Origin: Ruminococcaceae bacterium UBA1375
Lineage (GTDB): Bacteria > Bacillota > Clostridia > Oscillospirales > Ruminococcaceae
DNA: 29,756 nt
Direction of reading: 5' to 3'
NCBI GenBank assembly: GCA_002305795.1
Contig: DBRF01000023.1
Coordinates: 1-29,756 of the forward strand
Part shown: positions 8,684-17,045 of the stretch, in pieces
Layout: every line of letters begins with the position of its first letter
How positions within the stretch are numbered: the stretch's first letter is position 1
The notes under the pieces: generated by a model
The model's database searches: none
What the model was told of the DNA's origin: nothing
What the model saw: only the letters and a program-made list of their open reading frames with translations
Made by a program: the position numbers and the translations under genes

Positions 8684-9829
8684 TTGAACAAGCCTTTGAT
8701 TTATCTGGACCACTGCGCCACCACCAGGGTCTGCCCCCAGGCGGTAAAAGCGGCGGTGCAGGCCATGGAAACGGAATTTGGAAACCCCGCTTCCCTGCAC
8801 TTTATGGGATACCAGGCGGAAAAGCTCTTCCGCAGCGCCCAGGAAACCCTGGCCAAAGGGCTGGACTGTATGCCGGAGGAGGTTTACTTCACCTCCGGCG
8901 CCACCGAAAGCAATAACTTGGCCATCCGCGGGGGCTTGACCGCCCGGCGGCGGCAGCGCAATAAAGTCATCACCACCGCCATCGAACACGCTTCGGTGAT
9001 GGAGCTGACCAAGCAGCTGGCTCAGGAAGGGTACCAGGTGGAATATATTTCCCCCAATGCCGACGGTCAATTCGACCCCATGGATTTTTACCGGGCGGTG
9101 GACGACAAAACCGCTTTGGTCAGCGCCATGCTAGTGAACAACGAAACCGGCCTGCGGCTGCCGGTGGAGGAGATTGCCAGGGCAGTGAAGAAAAAGGATT
9201 CGGAAGTTCTGGTTCATGTGGACGGAGTCCAGGGATTTTTAAAGATCCCCTTCTCCTTCCGGAAATCCGGTATTGACCTGTTTTCTGCCAGCGGCCATAA
9301 AGTTTATGCGCCCAAAGGGGTGGGGCTGCTTGCAGTGAAGAAGGGAGTGCGGCTGGTTCCTTTGCTGTACGGCGGCCACCAGCAGAAAAACCTCCGGGTA
9401 GGCACCGAAGCCATGCCTCAGATCGCCGCCTTTGCCGCCGCCGCAAACTGGCTGATGGAAACCGCCCCCGCTCATCTGGAACACTACAAACAGCTCAACG
9501 CCTGCCTGCGGGACGGGTTGGGCAAACTGAGCGGGATCACCTTCCACAGCGATGAAAACTGTGTTCCCTATATTTTGAATTTCTCGGTGAAGGATATCCG
9601 CAGCGAAGTCAACCTTCACTTTTTAGAGCAGTACGGCATCTGTGTGTCCAGCGGCTCCGCTTGTGCCAAAGGGGCCAAAAGCCATGTGCTGAAAGCCCTG
9701 GGCAAAACCGACCGGGAAGCGGACACCGCCCTGCGCATCGGCCTGGGGCCGGAAAACACTCAGGAAGAGATGGAAGAACTGGTCCGCCGGGTGGAGGAAG
9801 GAATGGGACGGTTAGCCAAGCTGCGGTAA
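8684..9829 (+). CDS. cysteine desulfurase (NifS/IscS family)
   Basis: PLP enzyme that removes sulfur from cysteine as an enzyme-bound persulfide. 381 residues. The PLP lysine is K206 in SASGHKVYAPKG, with the usual H102, the NNETG loop (152-156) and D180. The persulfide Cys is C327 in VSSGSACAKG. It lies 20 nt before thiI, the arrangement in which a dedicated desulfurase (NifZ in B. subtilis) feeds ThiI for 4-thiouridine formation. The start is a TTG: an in-frame stop at 8663-8665 and the need to include the YLDHCATT N-terminus leave no ATG. The nearest purine-rich site (AAAGGG) is about 14 nt away, so translation initiation is probably weak. Confidence 0.93.
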   Translation: MNKPLIYLDHCATTRVCPQAVKAAVQAMETEFGNPASLHFMGYQAEKLFRSAQETLAKGLDCMPEEVYFTSGATESNNLAIRGGLTARRRQRNKVITTAIEHASVMELTKQLAQEGYQVEYISPNADGQFDPMDFYRAVDDKTALVSAMLVNNETGLRLPVEEIARAVKKKDSEVLVHVDGVQGFLKIPFSFRKSGIDLFSASGHKVYAPKGVGLLAVKKGVRLVPLLYGGHQQKNLRVGTEAMPQIAAFAAAANWLMETAPAHLEHYKQLNACLRDGLGKLSGITFHSDENCVPYILNFSVKDIRSEVNLHFLEQYGICVSSGSACAKGAKSHVLKALGKTDREADTALRIGLGPENTQEEMEELVRRVEEGMGRLAKLR

Positions 9830-9849
9830 AACAAAACAGGAGAGAATGT

Positions 9850-11022
9850 ATGCGAGAAGCCATTTTGATTAAAACCGGGGAAATTGCCCTGAAAGGGCTG
9901 AACCGGCACACCTTTGAACAGATTCTGGTGAAGAACATCCGGTTTCGGTTAAAAAAATTCGGCAAGGTGAACATCACCAAGAGCCAGTCCACCATCCGGG
10001 TGGAGCCCAAAGAGGAGAACATGGATTTCGACGCTATGGCCGAGGCCATCAGCAAGATTTTCGGCATCTCCGCCTTTTCCCGGACCCTGGTGACCAAGAA
10101 AAACCTGGAGGTCATCAAACAGGAGGCGGTGGAGTACCTCAAAGACCAGCTCCCCTATGTGGAAACCTTTAAGGTGGAGGCCAAGCGCAGCGACAAGCAG
10201 TTTCCCTACACCTCCCCCCAACTGCAGCAGGAGCTGGGCGGGGCGCTGCTGGAAGCCTACCCCCATTTGAAGGTGGACGTCCACCATCCCCAGCTGACGG
10301 TGACGGTGGAAATCCGGGACGAGCACGCCTACGTCCACGGGGCCCAGACCCCCGGCGCCGGTGGAATGCCGGTGTCCAGCTCCGGCAAGGCCATGGTGCT
10401 GATCAGCGGGGGCATCGACAGCCCGGCGGCGGCCTACATGATGGCCAAGCGAGGGCTGTTGCTCCACGCCATCCATTTCCAAAGCCCGCCTTACACCAGC
10501 GACCGGGCTTTGGAGAAGGTGGAGACCCTCTGCAAAATCGTCAGCCAGTATTCCGGGCGGATCCAGTTCCACTGCGTCCCCTTTACCGAAATCCAGGAGG
10601 CCATCCGGGAACACTGCCCGGAGGAGCTGTTTACCCTGATTATGCGGCGGCTGATGATGGAGATCGCCCAGCGGGAAAGCGAAAAGTATGAGCTGCAGGC
10701 TTTGATTACCGGGGAAAGCCTGGGTCAGGTGGCCAGCCAGACCATCGGGGCCCTGGGGGTCACCGACGCTGTGGCCCATATGCCGGTGTTCCGTCCCCTG
10801 ATTGGGATGGACAAGGAGGAAATTATCAAAATTTCCCGGCAGATCGGCGCCTTTGAAACCTCTATTTTGCCTTACGAGGACTGCTGCACCGTCTTTACCC
10901 CCCGCCACCCCAAAACCAGACCCAGCTTGAAGGCGGTGGAGGAAGCCCAAAACGCCTTTGACTTTGAACCGCTTATCCAAAGAGCCATGGACGGCATTAC
11001 CTTAACCATGCTGCATCCCTGA
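9850..11022 (+). CDS. thiI: tRNA 4-thiouridine synthase ThiI
   Basis: ThiI adenylates uridine 8 of tRNA and transfers sulfur to it; in some bacteria it also serves thiamine thiazole synthesis. 390 residues: an N-terminal ferredoxin-like region, a THUMP domain (about 55-165), and a PP-loop ATPase domain with SGGIDSP at 186-192. It lacks the C-terminal rhodanese domain of the longer E. coli enzyme, as in many Firmicutes. ATG at 9850 with AGGAGAG 5 nt upstream; the frame is open far upstream within the desulfurase gene, but those starts would overlap it. Cotranscribed with the desulfurase. Confidence 0.95.
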   Translation: MREAILIKTGEIALKGLNRHTFEQILVKNIRFRLKKFGKVNITKSQSTIRVEPKEENMDFDAMAEAISKIFGISAFSRTLVTKKNLEVIKQEAVEYLKDQLPYVETFKVEAKRSDKQFPYTSPQLQQELGGALLEAYPHLKVDVHHPQLTVTVEIRDEHAYVHGAQTPGAGGMPVSSSGKAMVLISGGIDSPAAAYMMAKRGLLLHAIHFQSPPYTSDRALEKVETLCKIVSQYSGRIQFHCVPFTEIQEAIREHCPEELFTLIMRRLMMEIAQRESEKYELQALITGESLGQVASQTIGALGVTDAVAHMPVFRPLIGMDKEEIIKISRQIGAFETSILPYEDCCTVFTPRHPKTRPSLKAVEEAQNAFDFEPLIQRAMDGITLTMLHP

Positions 11023-11077
11023 TGGCGGACGGATGGGCAGACCATGATACAATAGGATGAAAAAAGGAGAGATTGTC

Positions 11078-11632
11078 ATGGCCTGGGAGCCAATTATTAT
11101 CATTGAACCGGAACATTTAGGCCTGCACCAAACAGTGATGGAGCAGCTGCTGGCCCAGCACAAAACCATTGCCACCGCAGAAAGCTGCACCGGCGGCAGC
11201 CTGGCAGCTTGGATCACCACTCTGCCGGGTGCCAGCCAGGTGTTTGAATGCGGGGTGGTGACCTACGCCAACCGCATTAAAACCAAGCTGCTGGGAGTCA
11301 AGCCCCAGACCTTGGAACAGCAGGGAGCGGTCAGCTACGACACCTGCGCCCAGATGGCCCTGGGGCTGGAAAAGCTGTCGAGGGCGGACTGCAACGTGGC
11401 CATTACCGGCATTGCCGGGCCGGATGGGGGCACTCCGGAAAAACCGGTGGGCACGGTGTACATCGGCCTGGCCTGTGAGGGAAAGGTGTGGGTGGTCAAA
11501 TACCAGCTCTCCCCCGCAGGGCAGGACCGGGAACAGGTTCAGGCCCTGGCCCGCATCAACGCCCTGCATATGGTAAGCGCCTATTTGTCCGGAGAGGAAA
11601 CCTCGTCGTTTGCAGCCTATCAGGAGGAGTAA
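11078..11632 (+). CDS. pncC: nicotinamide-nucleotide amidase (CinA C-terminal domain)
   Basis: Deamidates nicotinamide mononucleotide to nicotinate mononucleotide in NAD recycling. 184 residues, the single-domain form corresponding to the C-terminal part of CinA; the N-terminal MoCF-like domain of CinA is absent. Family motifs are plain: AESCTGG (34-40), the GVVTYAN segment, GAVSYDT and AITGIAGPDGGT. The ATG at 11078 has AAAGGAGAG 6-7 nt upstream; an ATG at 11057 has no such site. Catalytic activity is inferred from the family. Lies in the same direction as thiI with a 55-nt gap that holds a TACAAT (11048-11053) but no good -35. Confidence 0.9.
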   Translation: MAWEPIIIIEPEHLGLHQTVMEQLLAQHKTIATAESCTGGSLAAWITTLPGASQVFECGVVTYANRIKTKLLGVKPQTLEQQGAVSYDTCAQMALGLEKLSRADCNVAITGIAGPDGGTPEKPVGTVYIGLACEGKVWVVKYQLSPAGQDREQVQALARINALHMVSAYLSGEETSSFAAYQEE

Positions 11633-11639
11633 TTTCGTT

Positions 11640-12533
11640 ATGAGGGGTCAGAATCCGGTGAAGGGAAAAAAGAAGGGAAGAAAAATCCTTTGGATTGTGC
11701 TGGTGGTAATCTGCGCCGTGGTGTTTTTGGTCAGCGGCGGGATGCTGCTGCATTACGGGTTGGAGTACCATCAAATCGACAGCGAGAACCAGCAGGTGGA
11801 GCAGCTTTTGGAGCAGGAGCCCACCCAGGAACAGATTGAGGCTTTGCCGGAAGGAGCCCAGGAACAGACGGCGGCCCCCTATGCCGCCAACCAGGATTTT
11901 GTGGGCAGCATTACCGTCCCCAACACGGTAATCCACTATGCAGTGGTGCAGACCACCGACAATGATAAATATCTCCACACCAGCTTTTACGGCACCTATT
12001 CCCGACTGGGTACGGTGTTTGCTGATTACCGCTGCCAGATTGCTCCGGAAGGGATGAGCGACAACACCATCCTTTACGGCCACAACGCCAACAACGGCAG
12101 CTTTTTCCACGAGCTGACCAATTACACCTCCGCCTCCTACGCCCAAAGCCACAGCACAGTGCAGTTCGACACTATTTATGAGAATCAGACCTATGTGGTC
12201 ATCGGGGCCTTTTTGGCGGACCCCGACGCCACTGGGGAAGATTTGTTTGACTACCAAAACTACATTGATTTTTCCCGGCGGGATTTTGCCACCTTCCAAG
12301 AGCAGATTACCCAGCGAAGCTATTTTCACGCCAGCGTGGATTGGGATGAAACCGACCGTTATCTCACCCTGTCCACCTGCGATTACGACATCAACAACGG
12401 CCGCATTGTGGTGGTGGCCCGGGCCCTGCGGGAAGGGGAAACCGCCGACGGGGTGAGTTACACCGACAACACCAATCAGCGGATGCCAAACGTGTGGTAT
12501 ACCAGCCGAAATATGGACAACCCCTTTCTCTAA
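11640..12533 (+). CDS. class B sortase
   Basis: Membrane-anchored cysteine transpeptidase that cleaves a sorting motif in secreted proteins and attaches them to the cell wall. 297 residues: a basic N-terminus, one membrane helix (about 15-38), a Gln/Glu-rich stalk (about 46-78), then the sortase beta-barrel. The catalytic triad is His148 (YGHN), Cys247 (LSTCDYD) and Arg255 (NNGRIVVV). The extended region between His and Cys (FATFQEQITQ) is typical of class B. The ATG at 11640 follows GGAGGAG; pncC ends 7 nt earlier. No protein with a recognisable sorting signal lies in the window, so its substrate is elsewhere. Confidence 0.92.
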   Translation: MRGQNPVKGKKKGRKILWIVLVVICAVVFLVSGGMLLHYGLEYHQIDSENQQVEQLLEQEPTQEQIEALPEGAQEQTAAPYAANQDFVGSITVPNTVIHYAVVQTTDNDKYLHTSFYGTYSRLGTVFADYRCQIAPEGMSDNTILYGHNANNGSFFHELTNYTSASYAQSHSTVQFDTIYENQTYVVIGAFLADPDATGEDLFDYQNYIDFSRRDFATFQEQITQRSYFHASVDWDETDRYLTLSTCDYDINNGRIVVVARALREGETADGVSYTDNTNQRMPNVWYTSRNMDNPFL

Positions 12534-12548
12534 CGGGAGGTAAACGGA

Positions 12549-13793
12549 ATGTTGCAGAAAAAAACTATCTTTGTGTTGGTAGCATTGGCTCTGTCCCTGA
12601 CGGTATTTGTCACCGGCTGCCTGTTTTGGGTCACCCAGCTGAGCCGGCCGGTTTCCGGTCAGGGGGTGAGTTTTTCCGACCCGGTCCGGGAGGTTTCTTC
12701 CAAAGGGGAAGAAGATTTGGCCCAGCCGATGAGTTCTGCGTTGGAAGAAGCGCAGCAGGTGGAACCGGCTTCTCAGGCTCAAGAAGCTGCCATTTCCCAG
12801 CCGGAGCCGGAACTGCCGGAAGTGGTGGCCACCCCGGAGACCCCGGTGGTGGTGCAGGAGGAAAACACGGTCACCGAGACCTTTACCGAAGAACAGTTAA
12901 ACCATGAAACTTCCGCCAACAACACCGGCACCGCCATCCAGCCGCCGGCTTCTTCCGCCCCGACTTCCTCGGAAGCAGCTCAGCCTTCCCAGCCTTCCTC
13001 CACCCCCTCTCAGACGGTGACCCAGCCGGAAACCGGGACTTCCCAGCGTTCGGCCTTAGATGAAGCCATCCAGATGCCAGAGTACACCCCCAGCGGCATT
13101 ATGCTCTATGTCACCCGGAAAGGCACCCAGTATTACGCCGATGCGGTGACGGTGCTCAGCGGCATTACCCAGGCGGAGATTGTAGGGGGTGTGGCAGGCG
13201 CACCGGACAGCCGGTATGCGGAGGCATACAAGGCTCAGGCGGTGGCGGCCCACTCCTATGTGGCCTACTACAACAACCAGGGTACCGCACCCACGGTGTA
13301 CCTTCAGGTGCCCAACGCCCAGACGGTGCGGTATGTGGAGCAGGTGGCTAGCCAGATGGTGTATTCCGGCGGCAGCCCCATTATGGCGGTGTACTCCGCC
13401 AGCGCTGGGGGACACACCGTGGGCAGCCAGTATGTCTGGGGCGGCACGGTGTCCTACCTCACTGGGGTGGAGAGCAAGTACGATGAGGACAACTCCACCG
13501 TGTCGGTGACCAGCGCCCAGCTGCGGCAGACCCTGCTGGCCAAAAACAGCTCCCTGGATCTGTCCGGAGACCCCTCCACCTGGCTGACGGTGGTGAGTAC
13601 CGGGGACGATGGAGTGATCCACCGCCTGAAAATCGGCGGAGGCGGGGGCAGTGTGACGGTGTACGGCAACACCTTCCGGGAATCCTGGTTTTCCTCCATC
13701 CGCAGCCCCAAGTTCACCTTTTCCTACGACGCCGCCAGCGACACCTTCACCTTCTCCGCCCGGGGCTACGGCCACTGTGTGGGGATGAGCTAG
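12549..13793 (+). CDS. SpoIID/LytB-domain protein, cut short by an in-frame TAG
   Basis: SpoIID of B. subtilis is a membrane-bound lytic transglycosylase required for engulfment; LytB-type paralogues modify amidase action. Here 414 residues precede a TAG: an N-terminal hydrophobic anchor (5-24) containing a lipobox-like VTGC (21-24), a Gln/Pro/Ser/Thr-rich linker (about 30-165), then a SpoIID domain with KAQAVAAHSY (228-237). The TAG falls exactly where the family has Gln in GHGVGMSQ(Y/W)GA (here GHCVGMS-stop-VGA). The frame continues for 28 more family-like residues to a TGA at 13878-13880. The usual catalytic Glu upstream of KAQA appears replaced (VAGAP, 215-219). The ATG has GGGAGG 7-8 nt upstream. 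It follows the sortase by 15 nt. Likely a recent nonsense allele; the product might still fold. Confidence 0.85.
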   Translation: MLQKKTIFVLVALALSLTVFVTGCLFWVTQLSRPVSGQGVSFSDPVREVSSKGEEDLAQPMSSALEEAQQVEPASQAQEAAISQPEPELPEVVATPETPVVVQEENTVTETFTEEQLNHETSANNTGTAIQPPASSAPTSSEAAQPSQPSSTPSQTVTQPETGTSQRSALDEAIQMPEYTPSGIMLYVTRKGTQYYADAVTVLSGITQAEIVGGVAGAPDSRYAEAYKAQAVAAHSYVAYYNNQGTAPTVYLQVPNAQTVRYVEQVASQMVYSGGSPIMAVYSASAGGHTVGSQYVWGGTVSYLTGVESKYDEDNSTVSVTSAQLRQTLLAKNSSLDLSGDPSTWLTVVSTGDDGVIHRLKIGGGGGSVTVYGNTFRESWFSSIRSPKFTFSYDAASDTFTFSARGYGHCVGMS

Positions 13794-13880
13794 GTGGGAG
13801 CCATGGGCTACGCCCGGTATGAGGGATGGAATTATGTCCAGATTCTCACCCACTACTATACCGGCACCACTGTATCCTGA
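13794..13880 (+). pseudogene. orphaned C-terminus of the SpoIID-family gene
   Basis: In frame after the TAG, the sequence encodes VGAMGYARYEGWNYVQIL, then a THYYTGT-like ending, and stops at TGA 13878-13880. This is what SpoIID proteins carry at their C-terminus (...GA.GMA..G..Y..IL.HYYTGT). Its preservation suggests that the TAG is recent, a sequencing error, or read through. Confidence 0.75.
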
Positions 13881-13884
13881 TTTG

Positions 13885-13900
13885 CAGAGGGAAACCTCTG
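13885..13900 (+). promoter_or_regulatory. GAAA-tetraloop hairpin before the epimerase gene
   Basis: CAGAGG-GAAA-CCTCTG (13885-13900) gives a 6-bp stem closed by a GNRA tetraloop between the SpoIID gene and aldose 1-epimerase. No T run follows, so it is not a terminator; an RNA-stability or processing element is possible. Confidence 0.35.
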
Positions 13901-13927
13901 AAAATAAATTGCAAAGGAGAAATTGTT

Positions 13928-14977
13928 ATGACTAAAGTTACCACCCGTCCCTTCGGGAGCTGGGAAGGCAGGGAGGTCACCCTGTACACCCTGGATAACG
14001 GGGAAACCTCTGTCAGCGTCATGAGCCTGGGGGCCACCCTCCAGTCCATCTGCACCAAGGACAAAGCAGGCAACACTGTAGACGTGCTGCTGGGCTACGA
14101 CACCCCCCAGGAGTACATGAGCCACGGCGGCTATCTGGGGGCCTGCATCGGCCGTCACGCCAACCGGATCAAGAACGCTTCCTTTGACCTGGGCGGCAAG
14201 ACCTATCAGGTGAACAAAAACGAGAACAACAATAACCTCCACGGCGGCCCCAACGGCTATGACCGGCGATTCTTCGACGTCCAGGTGATTACCCTGGGAG
14301 AAGACCAGGCCATTGCCTGCAAGCTGTACGATGAGGATATGTCTGCTGGGTTCCCCGGCAACGTGGCGGTGACGGTGGTGTACAGCCTTTCCGCTGACAA
14401 CGCCCTGAAGCTGGACTACACCGCTTCCACCGACGCCGACACCGTGGTGAATTTGACCAACCACGCTTACTTTAACCTCAACGGTTCCGGCAGCGGTACC
14501 ATTGTCAACCACAAAATGAAGATTTACGCCCCCTTCTACACCCCGGTAGACGAGGACTGCTGCCCCACCGGCGAGATCCTGTCCGTGAAGGGCACGGTGT
14601 TTGACTTCACCGACTTCACCACCATTGCCGACGGCATCGACCGGGTGCCGGATATGGCCATCACCGGCGGCTATGACCACAACTGGGTGCTGGACGCTCC
14701 GGCCGGTCAGCTGAACCTGGCGGCGGAGACCATCGGCGATCAGACCGGCATCCGCCTGAAGACATACACCACCCTCCCCGGCATCCAGTTCTACGCCGGA
14801 AACGGCATGGACGAGTGCAAGGGCAAAAACGGGGTGGACCACCACAAGCGGGACGCTTTCTGCCTGGAAACCCAGTATTTCCCCAACAGTACCTCCATCC
14901 CCTTCTTCCCCACCCCCTTCCTGAAGGCTGGGGAGACCTACCGCAGCGTCACCGTCTACCAGCTGTGCAAAGAGTAA
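13928..14977 (+). CDS. galM: aldose 1-epimerase (galactose mutarotase)
   Basis: Interconverts alpha and beta anomers of aldoses such as galactose and glucose in the cytoplasm. 349 residues, the normal length. The family landmarks are GRHANRI near residue 75, H105 in NNLHGG, the catalytic His179 in LTNHAYFNL and the catalytic base Glu314 in LETQYFPNS. ATG at 13928 with AAAGGAG about 10 nt upstream. The reading frame extends back into the SpoIID gene, but those starts have no ribosome-binding site. No other sugar gene lies nearby; it probably belongs to the upstream transcript or has a promoter not recognised here. A terminator follows at 14995. Confidence 0.95.
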   Translation: MTKVTTRPFGSWEGREVTLYTLDNGETSVSVMSLGATLQSICTKDKAGNTVDVLLGYDTPQEYMSHGGYLGACIGRHANRIKNASFDLGGKTYQVNKNENNNNLHGGPNGYDRRFFDVQVITLGEDQAIACKLYDEDMSAGFPGNVAVTVVYSLSADNALKLDYTASTDADTVVNLTNHAYFNLNGSGSGTIVNHKMKIYAPFYTPVDEDCCPTGEILSVKGTVFDFTDFTTIADGIDRVPDMAITGGYDHNWVLDAPAGQLNLAAETIGDQTGIRLKTYTTLPGIQFYAGNGMDECKGKNGVDHHKRDAFCLETQYFPNSTSIPFFPTPFLKAGETYRSVTVYQLCKE

Positions 14978-14994
14978 GTTCGATTCTGTCATTG

Positions 14995-15023
14995 GCCCGG
15001 AAGGTTTCCCCCTCCGGGCTTTT
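14995..15023 (+). terminator. terminator after galM
   Basis: GCCCGGA (14995-15001) pairs with TCCGGGC (15013-15019), with two further G-C pairs past one mismatch, followed by TTTT (15020-15023). Confidence 0.75.
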
Positions 15024-15139
15024 GGTTTCTGTCCCTTTTTTCACCCATCAGATAATATAGAATAAGAGCAGAAAGAAAAGGGTTTGGGGGCGCATTGGCT
15101 CTGAAACCCAGGCTGACCGAGTTAAGGAGGCTGACGTTT

Positions 15140-16201
15140 ATGTACGCTGCCCAATCCAAAAAACTGCTGATTCTGGACATTCTCAGCATTCTAAGGCAAT
15201 ACAGCGACGAGGAGCACCGGCTGAGCCAAAAGGAAATCCTCCAGCTGCTGAAACAGGAGTACGGCATGACCGCGGACCGGAAGGCGGTAAAGCGGAACCT
15301 GATGGATCTGATGGATTTCGGCTTTGAGATTGAGTATTCCGAAACCAACCGCATGGTAAAAAACCATAAAACCGGGGGGTGGGAAGAAACGGTGGTGCAG
15401 ACCGATTATTACCTGGTCCGGGATTTTTCCGACAGCGAGCTGCGACTGCTTATTGACAGCCTGCTGTTTGCCAAACACATCCCCCACCATCAGCGGCAGG
15501 CGCTGATTGAAAAGCTGGAAAAGCTGTCCAGCCGGTATTTTAAGTCCAGGGTGAAACATATTTATACTTTGCCGGACAACACCCCTCAAAACAAGCAGCT
15601 CTTTTACACCATCGAGGTGTTGGACAAAGCCATCAGCGCCGGGCGGCAGGTGAGCTTTACCTACAACAGTTACAGCACCGACAAAAAGCTGCACCCCCGG
15701 AAAAAAGCAGAGGGCGAAATCCGCAATTATATCGTCAATCCCTACCAAATCGCTGCCACCAACGGACGGTATTATCTCATCTGCAACTATGACAAATACG
15801 ACAACGTGGGCAACTACCGTTTGGACCGGATCACCAACATTGAAATGCTCTCCACACCGGTGAAGCCCATGGAGCGGGTGCAGGGGCTGGAACATGGGTT
15901 TGATCTGCCCAAGCACATGGCGGAGCACATCTATATGTTTGCCGGGCCCAGCGAAACAGTGACTTTCCGGGTGAGCAAAACCATGCTCAATGACGTGATC
16001 GACTGGTTTGGCCAGGAAGTGGAGTTTTCTCAGGAAACGGAACAGGAGGTGGTGGCCAGAGTGTACGTTAATTTGCAGGCCATGCGGCGCTGGGCGCTGC
16101 AATATGCGGTGAAGGTTACTGTCCTGTCTCCCAAAAGCCTGGTGGAAGAGGTGCGGCAGGATCTGCTGGCCGCCATGGGGCATTATGGCTTGACCCCTTA
16201 A
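15140..16201 (+). CDS. WYL-domain transcriptional regulator
   Basis: 353 residues. An N-terminal winged helix-turn-helix of the DeoR/HTH_11 type covers roughly residues 6-70 (KKLLILDILSIL...LSQKEILQLL), followed by a WYL ligand-sensing region around residues 170-235, with the NGRYYLICNYD and YRLDRITNIEML segments, and a C-terminal WCX-like extension. Such proteins usually bind DNA and respond to a nucleotide or oligonucleotide ligand; the target here is unknown. The ATG at 15140 has AAGGAGG 9 nt upstream, whereas the in-frame TTG at 15095 has none. It is followed after 37 nt by the phosphoesterase gene, probably in the same transcript. Confidence 0.88.
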   Translation: MYAAQSKKLLILDILSILRQYSDEEHRLSQKEILQLLKQEYGMTADRKAVKRNLMDLMDFGFEIEYSETNRMVKNHKTGGWEETVVQTDYYLVRDFSDSELRLLIDSLLFAKHIPHHQRQALIEKLEKLSSRYFKSRVKHIYTLPDNTPQNKQLFYTIEVLDKAISAGRQVSFTYNSYSTDKKLHPRKKAEGEIRNYIVNPYQIAATNGRYYLICNYDKYDNVGNYRLDRITNIEMLSTPVKPMERVQGLEHGFDLPKHMAEHIYMFAGPSETVTFRVSKTMLNDVIDWFGQEVEFSQETEQEVVARVYVNLQAMRRWALQYAVKVTVLSPKSLVEEVRQDLLAAMGHYGLTP

Positions 16202-16238
16202 TGCTTCCCCGCCCTGTTTTCATGGAAGGAGGACTGCT

Positions 16239-16934
16239 ATGCTCTACGCCATGAGCGATCTTCACGGAGAATATCAAAAATATCTGGCTATGCTGGAAAA
16301 AATCAAGTTCAACCAAGAGGACACCCTCTATCTGCTGGGGGATTTGGTGGATCGAGGGCCGGAACCGGTGAAGATTTTGCAGGACATCATGCAGCGGCCC
16401 AATGTGTACCCCCTATTGGGTAACCATGAGGTCATGGCTATTTACGTTTTAAAACAGCTGCTTGTTGAGGTGACGGAAGAAACCATCAGTCAGGTGGATA
16501 CTTACCTCATGGAAAATATTTTCATGTGGCAGCGAAACGGCGGGAGCGTCACCTTGGAGCAATTCCAGGCCCTGCCGCCTCGGGAGCGAAGGCAGCTGCT
16601 GGAGTTTATGGAGGGGTTCGGCTGGTACGAGACGGTGGATGTAGGAGAGCGGGCCTTTTTGCTGGTTCACGCCGGGCTGGGAAATTACCGGCCGGGGAAA
16701 AAGCTGGAGGAATACAGTTTGGAAGAGCTGACTATGGTGCGGCCGGACTATCAAACCCGGTATTTCCCGGATGATTCCATCTATGTCCTCAGCGGCCACA
16801 CCCCCACCAAACTGCTCGGTGGGAAATGGGAGATCTACCGCAGCCGCAACAACATTGTCCTGGACTGCGGGGCGGCCATCGGCGGGCGATTGGCCTGCCT
16901 CTGCCTGGACACTATGGAGGAATTTTACCTGTAA
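16239..16934 (+). CDS. metallophosphoesterase, PrpE/PphA-type Ser/Thr phosphatase family
   Basis: 231 residues with the complete calcineurin-like metal-binding set: DLHGE (7-11), GDLVDRGPEP (34-43), GNHE (61-64), a later LVHAGLG and the terminal SGHTPT. This arrangement and length match the small protein phosphatase / diadenosine tetraphosphatase group, so the substrate may be phosphoprotein or Ap4A. ATG at 16239 with GGAGGA 7 nt upstream. It lies downstream of the WYL regulator on the same strand and faces the ribosomal cluster; the shared terminator is at 17012-17045. Confidence 0.87.
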   Translation: MLYAMSDLHGEYQKYLAMLEKIKFNQEDTLYLLGDLVDRGPEPVKILQDIMQRPNVYPLLGNHEVMAIYVLKQLLVEVTEETISQVDTYLMENIFMWQRNGGSVTLEQFQALPPRERRQLLEFMEGFGWYETVDVGERAFLLVHAGLGNYRPGKKLEEYSLEELTMVRPDYQTRYFPDDSIYVLSGHTPTKLLGGKWEIYRSRNNIVLDCGAAIGGRLACLCLDTMEEFYL

Positions 16935-17011
16935 CTAAAAAGTCCCTTGCCCGGAAATTGGGAAGAGGCGGCTGTAAAAATGGATCACGCAAACAGAATA
17001 GAGACAAAAGA

Positions 17012-17045
17012 AAAAGGCAGCGGAGAATACACTCCGTTGCCTTTT
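17012..17045 (-). terminator. bidirectional terminator after rplL
   Basis: A 14-bp stem (17012-17025 with 17032-17045, one G-T pair) and a 6-nt loop. On the minus strand it is followed by TTTTTCTTTTGTC-like U-rich sequence and ends the rplJ-rplL transcript. On the plus strand the T run is shorter but may end the phosphoesterase transcript. Confidence 0.9.

Noticed and set aside
11556..12782. 408-codon minus-strand frame across the sortase
   Set aside because: Covers a sortase with intact catalytic residues; no start signal and low-complexity shadow composition.
13770..13795. Selenocysteine or other UGA-based recoding at the SpoIID stop
   Set aside because: The codon is TAG, not TGA, and the family residue there is Gln; simple mutation is the better explanation.
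13856..14992. 378-codon minus-strand frame across galM
   Set aside because: Reverse-frame shadow of a fully conserved epimerase.
15050..15066. Promoter for the WYL regulator gene at TAATATAGAATA
   Set aside because: A plausible -10 exists but no -35 hexamer at 16-18 bp, so it was not listed.
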